Assembly (NCBI GenBank): GCA_020205615.1
Contig: CM035167.1
Coordinates: forward strand, 31,044,902-31,108,901
Source: Panax quinquefolius
Taxonomy: Eukaryota > Streptophyta > Magnoliopsida > Apiales > Araliaceae
Length of the DNA stretch: 64,000 nucleotides
Direction of reading: 5' to 3'
Numbering within the stretch: position 1 is the stretch's first letter; every line of letters begins with the position of its first letter. Shown here piece after piece: positions 13,954 to 25,405 of this stretch. The translations under genes were made by a program, and so were the position numbers. The notes beneath the pieces are model-generated. The model saw only the letters and a program-made list of their open reading frames with translations, searched no databases and was not told the origin of the DNA.

Positions 13954-14818
13954 CTCGTATGTTATCTGAATGGTTATCTGTAAGATATGTTATCTGATGC
14001 TCGTACATTACTAAATCATGTATTCAGTTGGCCAAAGCAGGAATTGTTACTCAGTGGAGACATCACACTAATGATACATTATCAGATTTGCTTACACAGA
14101 AAAGAGCAAGGAAATATAAACCAATTTTATACAAATTAGAAAATGAGTAACTTTTACGAAGGCATCATCTGTAAAATAAGTTGACAAAGGTATCATGTAG
14201 TTTCAAAAACATGAGGTCAGATGTATGTAATATCTGATTATTATAACTTGAGTACATGTACTTCATATTTTTTAAGCTTCGGGTTGATCAACTAAAAATA
14301 TTGTATTACACCCTACAATAATTTATGGGGCTTGCTATTTCTATAGGGAACTTTGTTAGTCCTAAAAGGTTCCCTTTCACATGACTATAGGACTCACCTA
14401 TACCCATCAGGAGTCTTGCTAGCATATGCCACAACTACAACGATGCCACAACTTATTCAAGCATCAGTCTCATTTATAACAATTAGCAAATATTCAACTA
14501 TTCCATCCAAAACATATGCACAGACCATACTACTCCAATATTTTTCTACAGAAAATTTTTAGGTTATATTGAATTCCTTTTATTCCAAATAACATATCGC
14601 ATAAATTTCTTAATGAAAGAATCATAATTAGCACTCATAAACCCAACAGTAAAACCCTTCTAAATAACCAAACAAAAAGTACAGAACTTGATCATAACAT
14701 ATATATAAAGACAATATTTGTTGTGGACTTATCAGTTAATTCAAAACATATCAAGACTTTTATCGTAAGAAGATCAATAATGCACTGAGATAAGAAATGG
14801 TACCTCAAACATATCAAA
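13517..14818. other. Intergenic segment, no gene recognised
   Basis: It contains a compound AC/AT microsatellite at 13902-13952 and a short open stretch of about 50 codons ending near 14150 (plus strand, no start codon) that I cannot assign. The Helitron 3' terminus should lie in or near this segment, but I could not identify a CTRR end with its hairpin. Confidence 0.5.
13902..13952. repeat. Compound (AC)n(AT)n microsatellite
   Basis: Uninterrupted AC dinucleotides pass directly into AT dinucleotides. Confidence 0.95.
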
Positions 14819-16259
14819 TTATAACAAAACCTCAGGATAGACAATATTTGTTGTGGACTTGTCAGTTAATTCACGAAGAAGTATGCATAAGCGGGAAGAA
14901 CTTGTGCATCTTGACAGAACTACATATAGTTGATCGTGACTAAATACTGGCGTACGTAAATCTACCCCAACAAATTTGACATACTGGCCCTGTGATTTAT
15001 TCATTGTCATTGCATACGCTAACCTCACTGGGAATTGTCTTCTTGTCATTTTAATACTTAACTCAGACGAAGAAGGAGTCAAAGAAATTCTTGGAATGAA
15101 TACCAAGTCGCCATGCTTATCACAAGTTAAAATCTTTGCTTCAAGTACTAAAGTGCCACACTTGACTATGATAAGTCTAGTACCATTACAAAGGCCGTCT
15201 TTCGGTGCAATGTTCCTTAGAAGCATTATTAGACCACCCTCTTTTAAATCTAATTTGAACGGTGGTAGTCCAGGGGGATTGAGTGTGTTCAAATACTCAT
15301 TCGGGTACCGATGCATAATAGTTCGATCCACATCATCATCTTCAACCATTTTGTCAGCTGCAAAGTATATATGTATTTCTCCCGGAAAAACTGCCAACAC
15401 AGCTAGGTTGATATCATTGACATCATCATTTCTAGAAAATAGAATTGTGCGCTCTTTTAAGAATTCGGGAGTGACCTTACTTGGCACTTCTAGCTCTGGG
15501 TAGATGGTCGAGATAAGATTATCTACACTTTGAGTTATTTTTATTGAATCTGGAAGTTGTATAGATTCTTGAGGGTTAGACCCAATCTACACATTAATGA
15601 AGTTTTAGTAAATTATCAAATATTCTCGACGATATATAGATGTCAATATGAATAAAGATACAAATACTCAAAACTTATTAAGAAAAGCCAAGAAATCAAA
15701 TAATACAGATTGGTCATCGTGTAAGCGCATGTTAACTTGTAAAGTCAAGACATGTATATCTTTCCAAAGCAAAGAACGTCGTAGTGATGCTGCCACTATA
15801 TGCTCGCGAAGACCTCTAGGTATAACAGGAAGAATCTGCCTAAAATCTCCCCCAAGAACAATAGTAATACCTCCAAATGGTTGTGAGTTATCACGAATGT
15901 CTTGTAAGGTCCGATTAACTACTTTAACACAATGATGATATTGAATTGGAACCTCATCCCATATAATTAGTCTAGCCTTCTGAAATAATTCTGAGTGTGA
16001 TAATTGCTTCGTAAATCCACAAACTGAATTTTCTAATACGTTAAGTGGAATGCAGAATGTTGAATGTGCGATCGTCCCCATGTAACAACCCGAAGCAATT
16101 CGAGGAGGATCTCTTTGTAATTACTATATCGCATAAGGAACGACATTTTTTGGCAATTGTATTATAGAGAAAAGTCTTTCTCGTTCCTGCACCCCCACTC
16201 AGAAAGAAGGTTGTTCCTCTATTTTCATAAACAGATGAAATGATTGCATTATAAGCCAT
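14819..16259 (-). pseudogene. Helitron PIF1-like helicase domain, broken
   Basis: This is the helicase half of a Helitron RepHel protein, which in active elements unwinds DNA during rolling-circle transposition. On the minus strand, in order, are a Walker A region at about 16173-16196 reading GGAGTRKT (family norm GGAGTGKT), a Walker B region at about 15948-15975 reading LIIWDEVPI (norm DEAP), and the C-terminal block 15594-14819 with NKSQGQ and YVVLSRC, the hallmark helicase motifs V/VI of PIF1-type proteins. The Walker A and Walker B frames differ (16259-16041 against 16081-15668), so at least one frameshift separates them. A gap or intron lies at about 15595-15667. The Arg in the P-loop should abolish ATP binding. 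Confidence 0.88.
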
Positions 16260-16911
16260 ACGCTAACCTTCATTCAGTAGATCAATGTTTTGCTGGACAT
16301 TTATTTGATCAACTTCAATTTGTAACTGCCTATGTTCCCATATAAGTCGATTACCAACGATAATTCTTTAATTAGCATATGGCAGTGGCATTGGTTCATG
16401 GGTAATCTGATAAGTTCTTCCCTGACTCTTAAAGCAAAAGATTAATAAGGTATAAACCATAATCACAAATTTGAGCATTAGTAGGAACATCAATGCCATA
16501 ACATGTACTTATTTTGTGTGATAAATCATCACAAATATACATAGAAAATTGGTTCCACAACGCTTCTGGATTTAAAGGAGAGCATTGTGTCAAGATAATA
16601 GAAAATAATCTTTTTAATTGAGAACTTGTTTTCATTATTGATGCTTCTCTAAGACATTGAATCCACTCTTCATCGTCTTCTAAAAGGCCTTTTGCAATAC
16701 ATGTTGCCTTATATGTGGGGTGTACAACATTATCAACTGTTCTTAAAAATTAAAAAGATTGAGGTCCCTCTACAACCGTCAACAGAAGACGAATATAAAA
16801 CCTTTCACCTTCATTTGGACTAGCAAAATACATTCTTCCGATTGCAAATCCCCTTTGTCTCTCTGTCCAGAGCTGTTCTTTCTTTTGCCAAACGAAATGC
16901 TTTGGAAATTG

Positions 16912-18640
16912 TTAGTATGTGAGAGTTCGAGCTAAATCATTAGTAGAGCAGCATGCAAAAAATCCTGTTAGAGTTGTCTGTTGATCCTCTGCTCTGTTCA
17001 ATATTGTAGCTATTGGTTCAGAAGGGTTATAACAGACGTGATGTTTTCCCTCTAGGTGAACTACCAGATGTATAACTAGAGGGAACTCTTGATTCATATG
17101 ATATCCAAATATCCGACATGCCTCCTCTGTAGGTCCAATGTACCTTGAGTCAATATATTGTTTAATTTCATCTACGGCCCCCAATACCAAAGTTGTGCGA
17201 TCGTAACCCTTGTAGATGTATTTATTAATATACTTTATGCACCTTACTCCTGCACAAACTTTCACATTTATATGGCAACTAAACAATCTAGAGAGGTATG
17301 AATTATATGGTACAACATCTCTATTATCAACTTCATGTCTAGACCTTAGAGAATGTTTTCGACCGTCATTGCGCCTTTGATATATCGGATACCCATCTTC
17401 GCCCATTGTAGTTTCTTCTGCCCAATATTTAGGATATCTCTTAGTGCATTTACCATCTTCCATACATGGTGATTTAAGATTTCGAACACCACATGGTCCA
17501 TGTACCATGCAAGTTTTAACTGTTTCATATAGAAGTAGATCAGAAATTGGATCAGGGAATTCGGCACAAACAGCTCGATTTACTTGTTCACGTGTTCGTA
17601 TTTTATCAAACCCTTGAAGAAATATTAGCAAGTACATATGTGGCAACCCACGCTTTTGGAATTCAATCGTGAAAACATATGCCACCTTTGCACCAAATAT
17701 TTTCTTCTTATCAATCTCCATCATCAAAGCTTGTCACTACAACTCAAATAAGCGGGCCACCATGTCTGGGCGGTCAATTTATGTTTGATGTGGTAACAAT
17801 GTATCTTTTATCTCAGGCCAATTCGAATTTGCAGTCATAGTTAAGAAAATATCATGATGTTGGTTACACCGAGTTATGGCCATAGAATCTTGGAAGATTT
17901 CAAACATTTGCCTTGGACTCCCAGAAAAAGAAGAAGGAAAACTACTCGTTTACCAACTTGATTAGCCTCTAACCCATCAGGAACTACCTCGACCAGATTT
18001 TGGTATAGATCAGATCGTAATTTTTGTTGGTTGAGCCTATAATATGTTAATCGATTTTGCTCTCATTCACGCCTACATGCATCTCTGATAAACTCTTGAA
18101 ATAATCTTTTGCCCCTCAAGATAGTTGAATACTCAGTAGGTCTTTCAAACAAATGATGCCCATAATATTGCAATTGCGTAAGTCTTTTTGATGAAGCTTT
18201 ACCTTGATTGACATCCCACTGCTTAAAATTTGGTTCCCATCGAAGCTCACTATACGGAAAAAATAATACGTAATGTAGTGGTAAATAAGCTGAATGGAAT
18301 TCATTTATCTGCATCAACTGGTCACTCCCTTTGCTTGCATAATAATATCCCTCATCATGAGAGAATTGACACCATCTCCAGGTAATATGACAGCAACCTC
18401 CTTTAACGTGGGTAAATTATGAGTTCGACGGTCTTTTGCTGCACTATATTGAAGGTAAGCTGGGATGTCATGATTGTTCAGATGTTCCCTGCTTAAAATT
18501 ATAGTTGCATGTCTAAACTTATCCAAAAATGAGTTGTATCTTAAAAGACTATCCTGGATTATTCTTAGGACATCCTCTCGCAGCTTCGGGTTTCTTCGAG
18601 AATGATATTCTAAAGCAACAGCGGCATCGTGAATGTACAA
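16912..18640 (-). pseudogene. Helitron Rep (HUH) and Helitron-like N domains, broken
   Basis: The open blocks are 18640-18314 (YIHDAAVALEYH...IIQDSLLRYNSFLDKFR, typical of the Helitron-like N domain), 18317-18063 (PLHYVLFFPY) and 17727-16912 (Rep). The Rep block contains EFQKRGLPHMY at about 17660-17632, where active elements have HxH; the second metal-binding His is Tyr. YINKYIYKG at about 17245-17205 carries the two tyrosines of the Y2 nuclease. Stops separate the blocks. A further fragment at 16635-16429 continues towards the helicase. The mutated HUH motif and frame breaks indicate a dead copy that could only move by trans-acting proteins. Confidence 0.88.
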
Positions 18641-18850
18641 CTGTGCATATACTGGATCTTTTCCGACTGGAGGTTGTAGTAACCCTGTCCGATGTCACAA
18701 TTCCCCATGGATTGTAAATGCGTTGGGACCCCTACCGGGAACCACTCTATCATCCATATGTACACCTAAGCTCATAAAAGCATTAGCCACATTGTACAGT
18801 CAGGTATAACTTAGAAAGGACTATGACTAATCATCATTGCCATCATATAA

Positions 18851-19885
18851 TCATTGAATTTCTAGAGGAGGCGTTAATAGTTGTGGAAGTCGAATCTTTC
18901 CTTGCAAACAACATGTTCCGAAGAAAGGGCGGTCAACAGATGAATTTGATAACTTTTCGACTTTCGATGCAATCTTTGAAAGCGATGAGGACCTTTGTAT
19001 ATTCATTTTATCAAGGTAGTGTCTTCCTAAAATAGGATCTTGTGAGAAAGGGCTATATTTGTAGGCAATGCCTCCTCTTGTACGCAAGCTTCATCAAGGA
19101 TTGACTGAATAATTGGTAATAACCTAGAAAATAAATGAACATGTTTTAAATAGTTCACATATATTGTAACACTTCTTATGGTATACAGTTATAAATAATT
19201 TGCATTGAACTAACCCAAAAGTTGGTGATGTAGGCATAGAAGATGATATAATGTTACGGGAGTCATGTATATGCTCTATATTATTTATTGAAAGAAGGAT
19301 TTCTGCACCCATTGAATTTGAGTTAGTTGAATGTAACCCTTGAGGTGGTAAAATTGGAACTAGAGGAATTTGATTAGAATCTGATGGCGCAGGTTTTAAC
19401 AATGATGGATACTGATAAAAATGATTCTTGATCGCGATACAATTCCGTTCATAAGCTGCGCGTTTGGATGGCTTGGGGATCAAACCAGGGAAAAATCTTG
19501 GTTGAAATGGATACGGTTGAGATTGTATTATTTTTGTTTACTTCTCTCTTTCACGGCGCAAGCGCTGAGCAATATGTATTGGACGCACATCACCATTATC
19601 CCTTACTCGTCTTTTACGTCGAGGAATTGGAGCTTCGTCAAGGATATTTTTATTGAATCCCTACAAATAACAATAGATATCTAAGTGTAAAGATAAGAAG
19701 TCGTAGTATTTTTTTAAGAAAAAACCCCTAGTTTTCTATTTATTCGGATTAGGATGCATATATTCAGTTTGCTTGGTTTTGTATTTCACACGCAAGCGCT
19801 GTGCAATATGTATTGCTGGCCACTTTCTGTTTATTATCTTTTACGTTGAGGAAGTGCAGTTTCGTAAAGGATATTATTATTGAAA
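18851..19885 (-). pseudogene. Helitron N-terminal region with a duplicated basic motif
   Basis: Minus-strand block 19087-18851 contains FFGTCCLQGKIRLP, a zinc-finger-like segment commonly preceding the Helitron N domain. Upstream, 19662-19553 translates as APIPRRKRRVRDNGDVRPIH followed by IAQRLRRER. A second, more decayed copy of the same segment lies at 19885-19789. A further basic, Lys/Arg-rich frame (20127-19945, with KRKRKRK) may be another N-terminal exon or unrelated. No complete start can be chosen. Confidence 0.65.
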
Positions 19886-20730
19886 CCCTAAAAAGATGTA
19901 TAATTATAAACCTAAGAAGGCATAGTGTCGTTAATAAATTAGGTTTAAATATTTTGTTTATATGACTTTGTGTAACAAATCTTTGTAACTACTAATGTAA
20001 ATGTCTGGAATATTGTATACTTACCACAAGCAAATAGGGAGCTAGATTTTCTTTTTCTTTTCCTTTTTGATTCTCCTTCCCTTTTTCTTTGCTCGAAGTT
20101 TTCTTTGATTTTCCTGATAGCGTACAAATATAAGATACTTTGTCATGGAAAATAAAGTATGAGCTTAAGAAAAGAAAAAGTAATCTTATCTTGTCGTATG
20201 CATAATCTTCAACTCAGATTCTTCTCGAATGGCAATGCCAATATTCTTTTTTTGGCAATGCTCTCTCTATTAAAGAAAGGAAAAAAGAAGGTTAAATATA
20301 GAAAGTATAAAAAAAAGAACTATTAAAAAGCAAGTTTGCTATAAAAGAAGAAAATAATTTTACTGTGCATTGCAAATGATAATCCTCCTATCCCAAATTG
20401 AAAGACACGTTAGAAATTTTAAAAAGGAATAGTAATTGTTCAATTTTCATTAAGTCTGAAAAAGAAACTTACATATCCAAACACGGTATAAGAAGGTGGT
20501 CCCGTGGACAAGGTGACCTCATGATTCATATTCGCTATTTTCAAAAATGTATTAGTGTGCAACGAATCAAATTCAGTGATGAAAGAATATTCTTATTACT
20601 AATTAAATCTATCATAACTAAAATAATATTTCACATTCAAAATAATAATAATTCACAATATTTAACTATGAATTGATTGTGTTTCAATAGTATACTTGAT
20701 AATTATACTTTCTTTAAATAATTAGTAGTA

Positions 20731-20867
20731 CTACCTAAGTCTTGTTTTATTTGTTAAATTTTTTTGCCTTTCAAATTTTATAATTGTTTAAAATAGAATA
20801 AATATGTAATAAAAAAAAAAAGTTAATATTTAATAAAGGGTACAATTGTCATTTTAAAGGGAGGTAG
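20731..20867. mobile_element. Candidate small TA-flanked MITE
   Basis: The ends are CTACCT and AGGTAG, each next to a TA dinucleotide (20729-20730 and 20868-20869), and the interior is AT-rich. The short terminal match makes this a weak call. Confidence 0.35.
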
Positions 20868-21030
20868 TAATAACTAATAACAACTAATAAGTACGGTTAC
20901 TTAATATGCAGGAGTATTAGATATTAAAATTATTAAGTACTTATGAAAATGAGAGACTTTAATTTAAAAGGATATTAGACAGTACAAAATTTGGACCCAA
21001 TTTTCATACTATCTGAATCAAAATAATAAA

Positions 21031-21146
21031 TTTTAACCAAACATTACCATAATCCGGAAACTTACAACTGGAACACAAAACTCAACAATTTTAACCAAAC
21101 ATTACCATAATCCGGAAACTTACAACTGGAACACAAAACTCAACAA
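21031..21146. repeat. 58-bp exact tandem duplication
   Basis: Positions 21031-21088 are repeated as 21089-21146, starting TTTTAACCAAACATTACC and ending CTCAACAA. The copies look identical, which suggests a recent duplication. Confidence 0.9.
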
Positions 21147-21399
21147 AGATTTGATACAGAATAACTTAAAAACGGGGGAAAAACTTTAAGAAGGAAAAAA
21201 ATGATGGCATGTACACAATCACAACTGAATATGAACATATATGAGTGAGTGAGTGTGTGTGTGTGTGTATACAATTAATATGCAACTGAAAGAGAACATA
21301 TCAAAATTGAGAAATTAAGGTGAACTAATTATATATGATTAGCTTTATACATAGCAGATTATAACGGTTAAGGTACATAATGTAAATGACATAAAGTAA

Positions 21400-24032
21400 A
21401 AGACACGAGGGTTTTAAGTGGTTGGAGACTCAAGCTCTAATCCACTCTTACGCTTTCAACAGCAGAGATTTCCACTAAGGAAGGCAAGACCTGAATCACT
21501 AAGATTCCTTGAGGCCATCGACCTTGGAACTTGATTCATTAAGAACTCTTGAGGCTAGCGACCTTGGAACTTCTCTAGTTCCCTAGAAACTCTTCAAGCC
21601 CAATGAGACTTGGAACTTCATTTAGTCCCTCAGGACAAAGACCCTCAAATACGCTTCTTGTTGTTGTTGTAGTTGTTGTTGTTGTTGGTGTTTTTGGTGC
21701 TGAGCTGCTAAGATGTCATTAAGCTCTGAACATCTTTTGTACTTAGCAGCTTGGTGTGATCCTCTTTGCTTTCAGCTTCGAGTCCGGACACCATCTTCTT
21801 TGGTGCAGCTGATCTTTTCTCTTTTCTACTTATCTTCATCTGGTATCAGCTGTGCACCATCACCATCTGGGTTTGCTAAGTCTCTGTGCTTTTAGTAGAC
21901 TTTGTCTGGCAGTTAGCAAACCCTGAACCCTTTTTGAATACTTTGCATACATGGTTCTGCACTTGTACTCAGCCACTTTCCTGAATGCTATCTTCTTCGC
22001 CTTCTTGGCTCTCAGCTTGGCTGCCATCTTTAGTGGCATTCTCATCTTTGTTGAGTGAAGCTTCGATCTGTTTGAGTCCTTCTCCAAAGCTGCTTCACTT
22101 CCACCTTGGTAGCCCATTGTCATTTGAGACTTGTTACATTGATCTTTGGTGGAACTCATAGAGTCAACAATAGCATTCACCAACTCAGCGATTCTCTGAC
22201 TTCACAATCATCAAGAACTCTAGATCTTTGAAGCTCTGTTGATTTATACTACTTCCCAATCTTCCCGTTGGAAAGTAGCCGTTGAAAGCTATTCAAATTG
22301 CCTCGCAGATCTCGAGTTATTTGGTGCAGACTGCAGATGTGACATGACATCTTTTTCTAACTTCCTGACACTGCAGTTTGCTGTTTCACCAACCCTGTCA
22401 GATATGTCACTTTGATATCTTGGGCAGGTCGACGACTTTATTTCACCCTTCTGATTTCTCGATCAGAGGTTATCCTTGCATCGATGCTCTCCATAAGCTC
22501 GTCCTAATATTACCCTTCAGATTGAACCGTTACCAATGCTTCAGTCTTTAGCTATTCGAACTCTACGATTCTGATGCATGTCTTCGTGGACTGATCGTAG
22601 TGTCTTTGATATTTGGTATAGACAACACTACGATCTTGAGGATTGTTCACTTGATCTTGATGTAGAACATCTCTTCCTCTTTTTGTGCGATTGCTTCATC
22701 ATTTTGTTTGCCTCAACTATTCTCAGTCTTGATGGTAAGCGATTCCTTGCTCGGCCTCTTCCGAATAATAAGACACTTGATTTGTGGCGTGTCCATTTCG
22801 CTTTCTCCTTGTGATCTCCCATTCACTTATCATTAATGGGTGACCCAATGCTTAATCACTTTAGCCTTGTTATTGAGAGGTGACCCGGTATCTCGAGGTG
22901 TACTCCATCGGTTCCTTCTTTGTTTGGCAAACACTACGATCTGGTTACTTCAAGATCGTTGTCATCTTTCCATTTGTAACTATTACATATCTTGACTTTC
23001 CTTAGTCGATTATAAGTCTTCCTACGATCTCTTTGTGGAAGACTTCATCTCAAATGGCTTCATGCTTCAATCTGGATGTTGATTGGGTTGTTCTTAGGTC
23101 TTCTGTTAGCTTGCATGCCATTCGTTGAGTGCTCTCGGGTTTCTTTGGTGGGACGTATCTATCTGATACTGACGGAGGTTTCACTCCTTTGGATATTCAG
23201 GGAGTGCTCATTTGTTGAGAATCGTATTTACTCTATGATTCGGCTTTGGCATTGTAAGCACATCTGTTGAGGTCTTAGTTCTCCACTCTGCGATTGACTT
23301 TTGGTTTGGCGAGACACTCTCGACTCTCGAGATCAGATCTTGATACTACGATTTGTCTTCATCATCGATCTTGCACGACTACGATCTCGCCTTTGATACA
23401 ATCAGTAGACTCTACGATTCTGAGTGTAGTCTACGATTCTTGAATTAAGCTTTGACATTAGTAGACTCTACGACTACGAGTGTAGTCTACGATTCTTGGC
23501 CGGCTTTGGCGGATGCTCGGTCGGCTCGTGGCGGTATCGTCTCTACGATTCGAACATGACTTCCTCGATACTACGTACGAGGAAGTTCTCCTCGACACAC
23601 TACGATCCTTCCTTGTCTCTCCTGGAAGTCTACGACCTCCGAGATCTACTATCTCGCAGACTACGATTCTGCCTCGATAGCTCTCGAGTTTTCCTTGACT
23701 CTCCTGGCAGACTACGAATTCTGGTGCAGTGCTCGACGATCAAACAAGTCTATCTATTGCATCATAAGATCAACCTAACATACTTGATCTTTCTATATTT
23801 ATAGTCCTTGTACATCATTTCTTTTTAAGGACTTTACAACGCTGTTTTGCTTGTGTAGGATTAACCTTACACATTTGATCAATTCATTCCAAGTCCTTGT
23901 ACATATGTTTCTATTATCTATCAAAGGACTTTACAGCTTTTCTTAATGCAAACATACTTGCATATTCATTCATATATATCATAATCAAATCATATATAAA
24001 TAGGAATATCATTCATATGTTTATTCCTGACA
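21400..24032 (-). mobile_element. Unclassified repeat block, possibly a non-autonomous LTR element
   Basis: The stretch is less AT-rich than its flanks. Its right edge at 24032, read on the minus strand, starts TGTCAGGAATAAAC, is followed by TATA-like sequence (ACTATAAATATAG near 23800), and further down has a second TATA-like site (AGTATAAATC near 22235) just before the frame at 22183-21860. That order would fit an LTR with a promoter plus an internal region, but no second LTR, primer-binding site or retroviral-type protein was found. A (GTT)n-rich tract lies at about 21655-21690 and the hexamer CTACGA recurs between 22.56 and 23.72 kb. Confidence 0.4.
21860..22183 (-). CDS. Hypothetical 107-residue basic protein, unassigned
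   Basis: This is an open frame of 107 codons, very rich in Lys, Arg, Ala and Ser, with an alanine/lysine-rich central part (AAKLRAKKAKKIAF). It has no signal peptide, membrane span or motif I recognise. It starts about 50 bp downstream of a TATA-like site on the minus strand. The composition could suit a nucleic-acid-binding Gag-like protein of the surrounding repeat, but there is no zinc knuckle or other defining feature. It may equally be a chance frame. Confidence 0.25.
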   Translation of the reverse strand: MVNAIVDSMSSTKDQCNKSQMTMGYQGGSEAALEKDSNRSKLHSTKMRMPLKMAAKLRAKKAKKIAFRKVAEYKCRTMYAKYSKRVQGLLTARQSLLKAQRLSKPRW

Positions 24033-24276
24033 GAGGGTGTTAGCGACTGCTACGGTCGCTAATGTTAATCATTAACACATGGGTCAAGTCACCAATGAGA
24101 CCTAACTCACGGTGACTCAACTTAGCAATGGAATCGGTTGATATAGGGCGCTCACTGATTTATCGGTCGCTAATAGTGGTTGATGGTGTACACACAACGA
24201 CCAGATTATGTACGACCACTATTAGCGATTGCATTCGGTCGCTGATATGCGATCGCAGATAAGCATTTTTCTTGTA
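24033..24276. mobile_element. CACTA-like element end, truncated, next to Copia remnant
   Basis: It ends with TTTTTCTTGTA, the inverted form of the plant CACTACAAGAAAA terminus lacking the last GTG, and carries GTCGCTAAT/ATTAGCGA repeats, including a hairpin pairing GGTCGCTAATAGTGG (about 24165) with CCACTATTAGCGATTG (about 24218). The order suggests an end piece of a CACTA-like element joined to the Copia fragment. It has no coding capacity. Confidence 0.5.
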
Positions 24277-25205
24277 ATGTATGTCCTAATTTATGTCGAT
24301 GATGTTATTATCATTGGAAATTCTCACACTCATTTGGACAACCCGATTAAGGATCTTAGCATTGAATTTTCTCTCAAAGGCTTGGGGCCTTTTAGCTACT
24401 TTTTCGGCATTGAGGTTGTGTTGATGCATGATGGTCTATTGTTATCTCAACAAAAATATTTAAAATCTTTTATTATAACGTGTGGGTATGATGGATTGCA
24501 AATCACTCACAATTTCATATTCTGTCTTGAACAAATTATCAAAATTTGGTGGTGACTCCTTTATTGACCCTACAAAGTATCTCCAGATTGTGAGTGTCTT
24601 ACAATATTTAAGTATTACACGACCAGATGTTGCTTACGCTTTCATTGGGCAGCTGTAAAGCACATCCTTTGTCATTTAAAAGGTACTCCATCCTATGGCA
24701 TATTCACTATAGCACCAAACATTCCTTATCTATTTTTCTGATGCTATTTCGGAGGGGAATCCAGATGATTGAAGCTCCATTACTGGTTATGTTATCGTCT
24801 TAGGTAACAACTTAATATCATGGTTCTTACGAAAGAAAAAATTAAATAGTGGCTCACTCATCCACATAATCTGAGTAAAAAGCTCTTACTGATACTGCGG
24901 CCGAATTACAGTGGTTGTTGAAATCCATTTTCATATTCCACATTCACCCACTTTTTGGTGAGATAATATTTGGGCTACCTATCTTACTTATAATTCGGTC
25001 TTTCATGCTCAGACGAAGCACATTGAGAGCGATTTTCAATTTCTTCAAGGCATGGTTACTCACAAGGATCTCACTGTTGCATTTAATATTTCTACAAAAG
25101 ATAATATTGTTGATGTCTTAACAAAGCCATTGCCATAATCTAGTTTTCTGCATAATCGATTCAAGCTCAATGTTATTCCTTGGACTTCTATTGGCTTGCG
25201 GGGGG
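24262..25205 (+). pseudogene. Copia retrotransposon reverse transcriptase/RNase H remnant
   Basis: The plus-strand frame at 24229-24555 contains LIYVDDVIIIGN (YVDD polymerase motif) and LKGLGPFSYFFGIEV, diagnostic of Ty1/Copia reverse transcriptase. Further along, in shifting frames, come PTKYLQIVSVLQYLSITRPDVAYA, SSITGYVIVLGNNLISW and the RNase H tail. A purine tract (GCGGGGGGATA at about 25198) then acts as the likely polypurine tract. Stops and frameshifts make it inactive; the upstream Gag, protease and integrase are absent. Confidence 0.85.
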
Positions 25206-25405
25206 ATATCAGTCCAAGCCGTTAGTAAGCCTGTTTAGACTAGGATGAACTTCTTTTATGTACATCGTTTAAATTAGGATGAAATTCTTTTATGTACATC
25301 TATATTATGGTTTCCTTTAATCCTTATCTTTGTCGTATACTCCTATATATATTATTGTATCGTGTTGCTCTCATAATAATAATAGGTAATAGAAGAATTA
25401 TTAAG
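25206..25405 (+). repeat. Probable Copia LTR remnant
   Basis: It follows the purine tract and contains two related segments (AGGATGAACTTCTTTTATGTACATC and a near copy about 40 bp later) and a TATATATATTATTGTATCG stretch. The right edge is uncertain because no partner LTR is in the window. Confidence 0.4.

Larger units (their letters stand above)
14819..19885 (-). mobile_element. Degenerate autonomous-type Helitron (coding span)
   Basis: On the minus strand the protein blocks appear in Helitron order: a basic N-terminal region, zinc-finger-like CCLQGKI, Helitron-like N domain, HUH/two-tyrosine Rep domain, then a PIF1-type helicase. All are broken by frame changes and stops. The limits given are those of recognisable coding sequence; the true ends (5' TC, 3' hairpin plus CTRR) were not found. 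Confidence 0.85.
19886..21399. other. AT-rich intergenic segment
   Basis: No gene is recognised. It holds a possible Helitron 5' flank, a small candidate MITE (20731-20867), a 58-bp tandem duplication (21031-21146) and a short GT microsatellite near 21250-21268. Confidence 0.5.

Noticed and set aside
14976..15503. 175-codon plus-strand frame
   Set aside because: Antisense shadow of the Helitron helicase C-terminal block, which has clear motifs on the minus strand.
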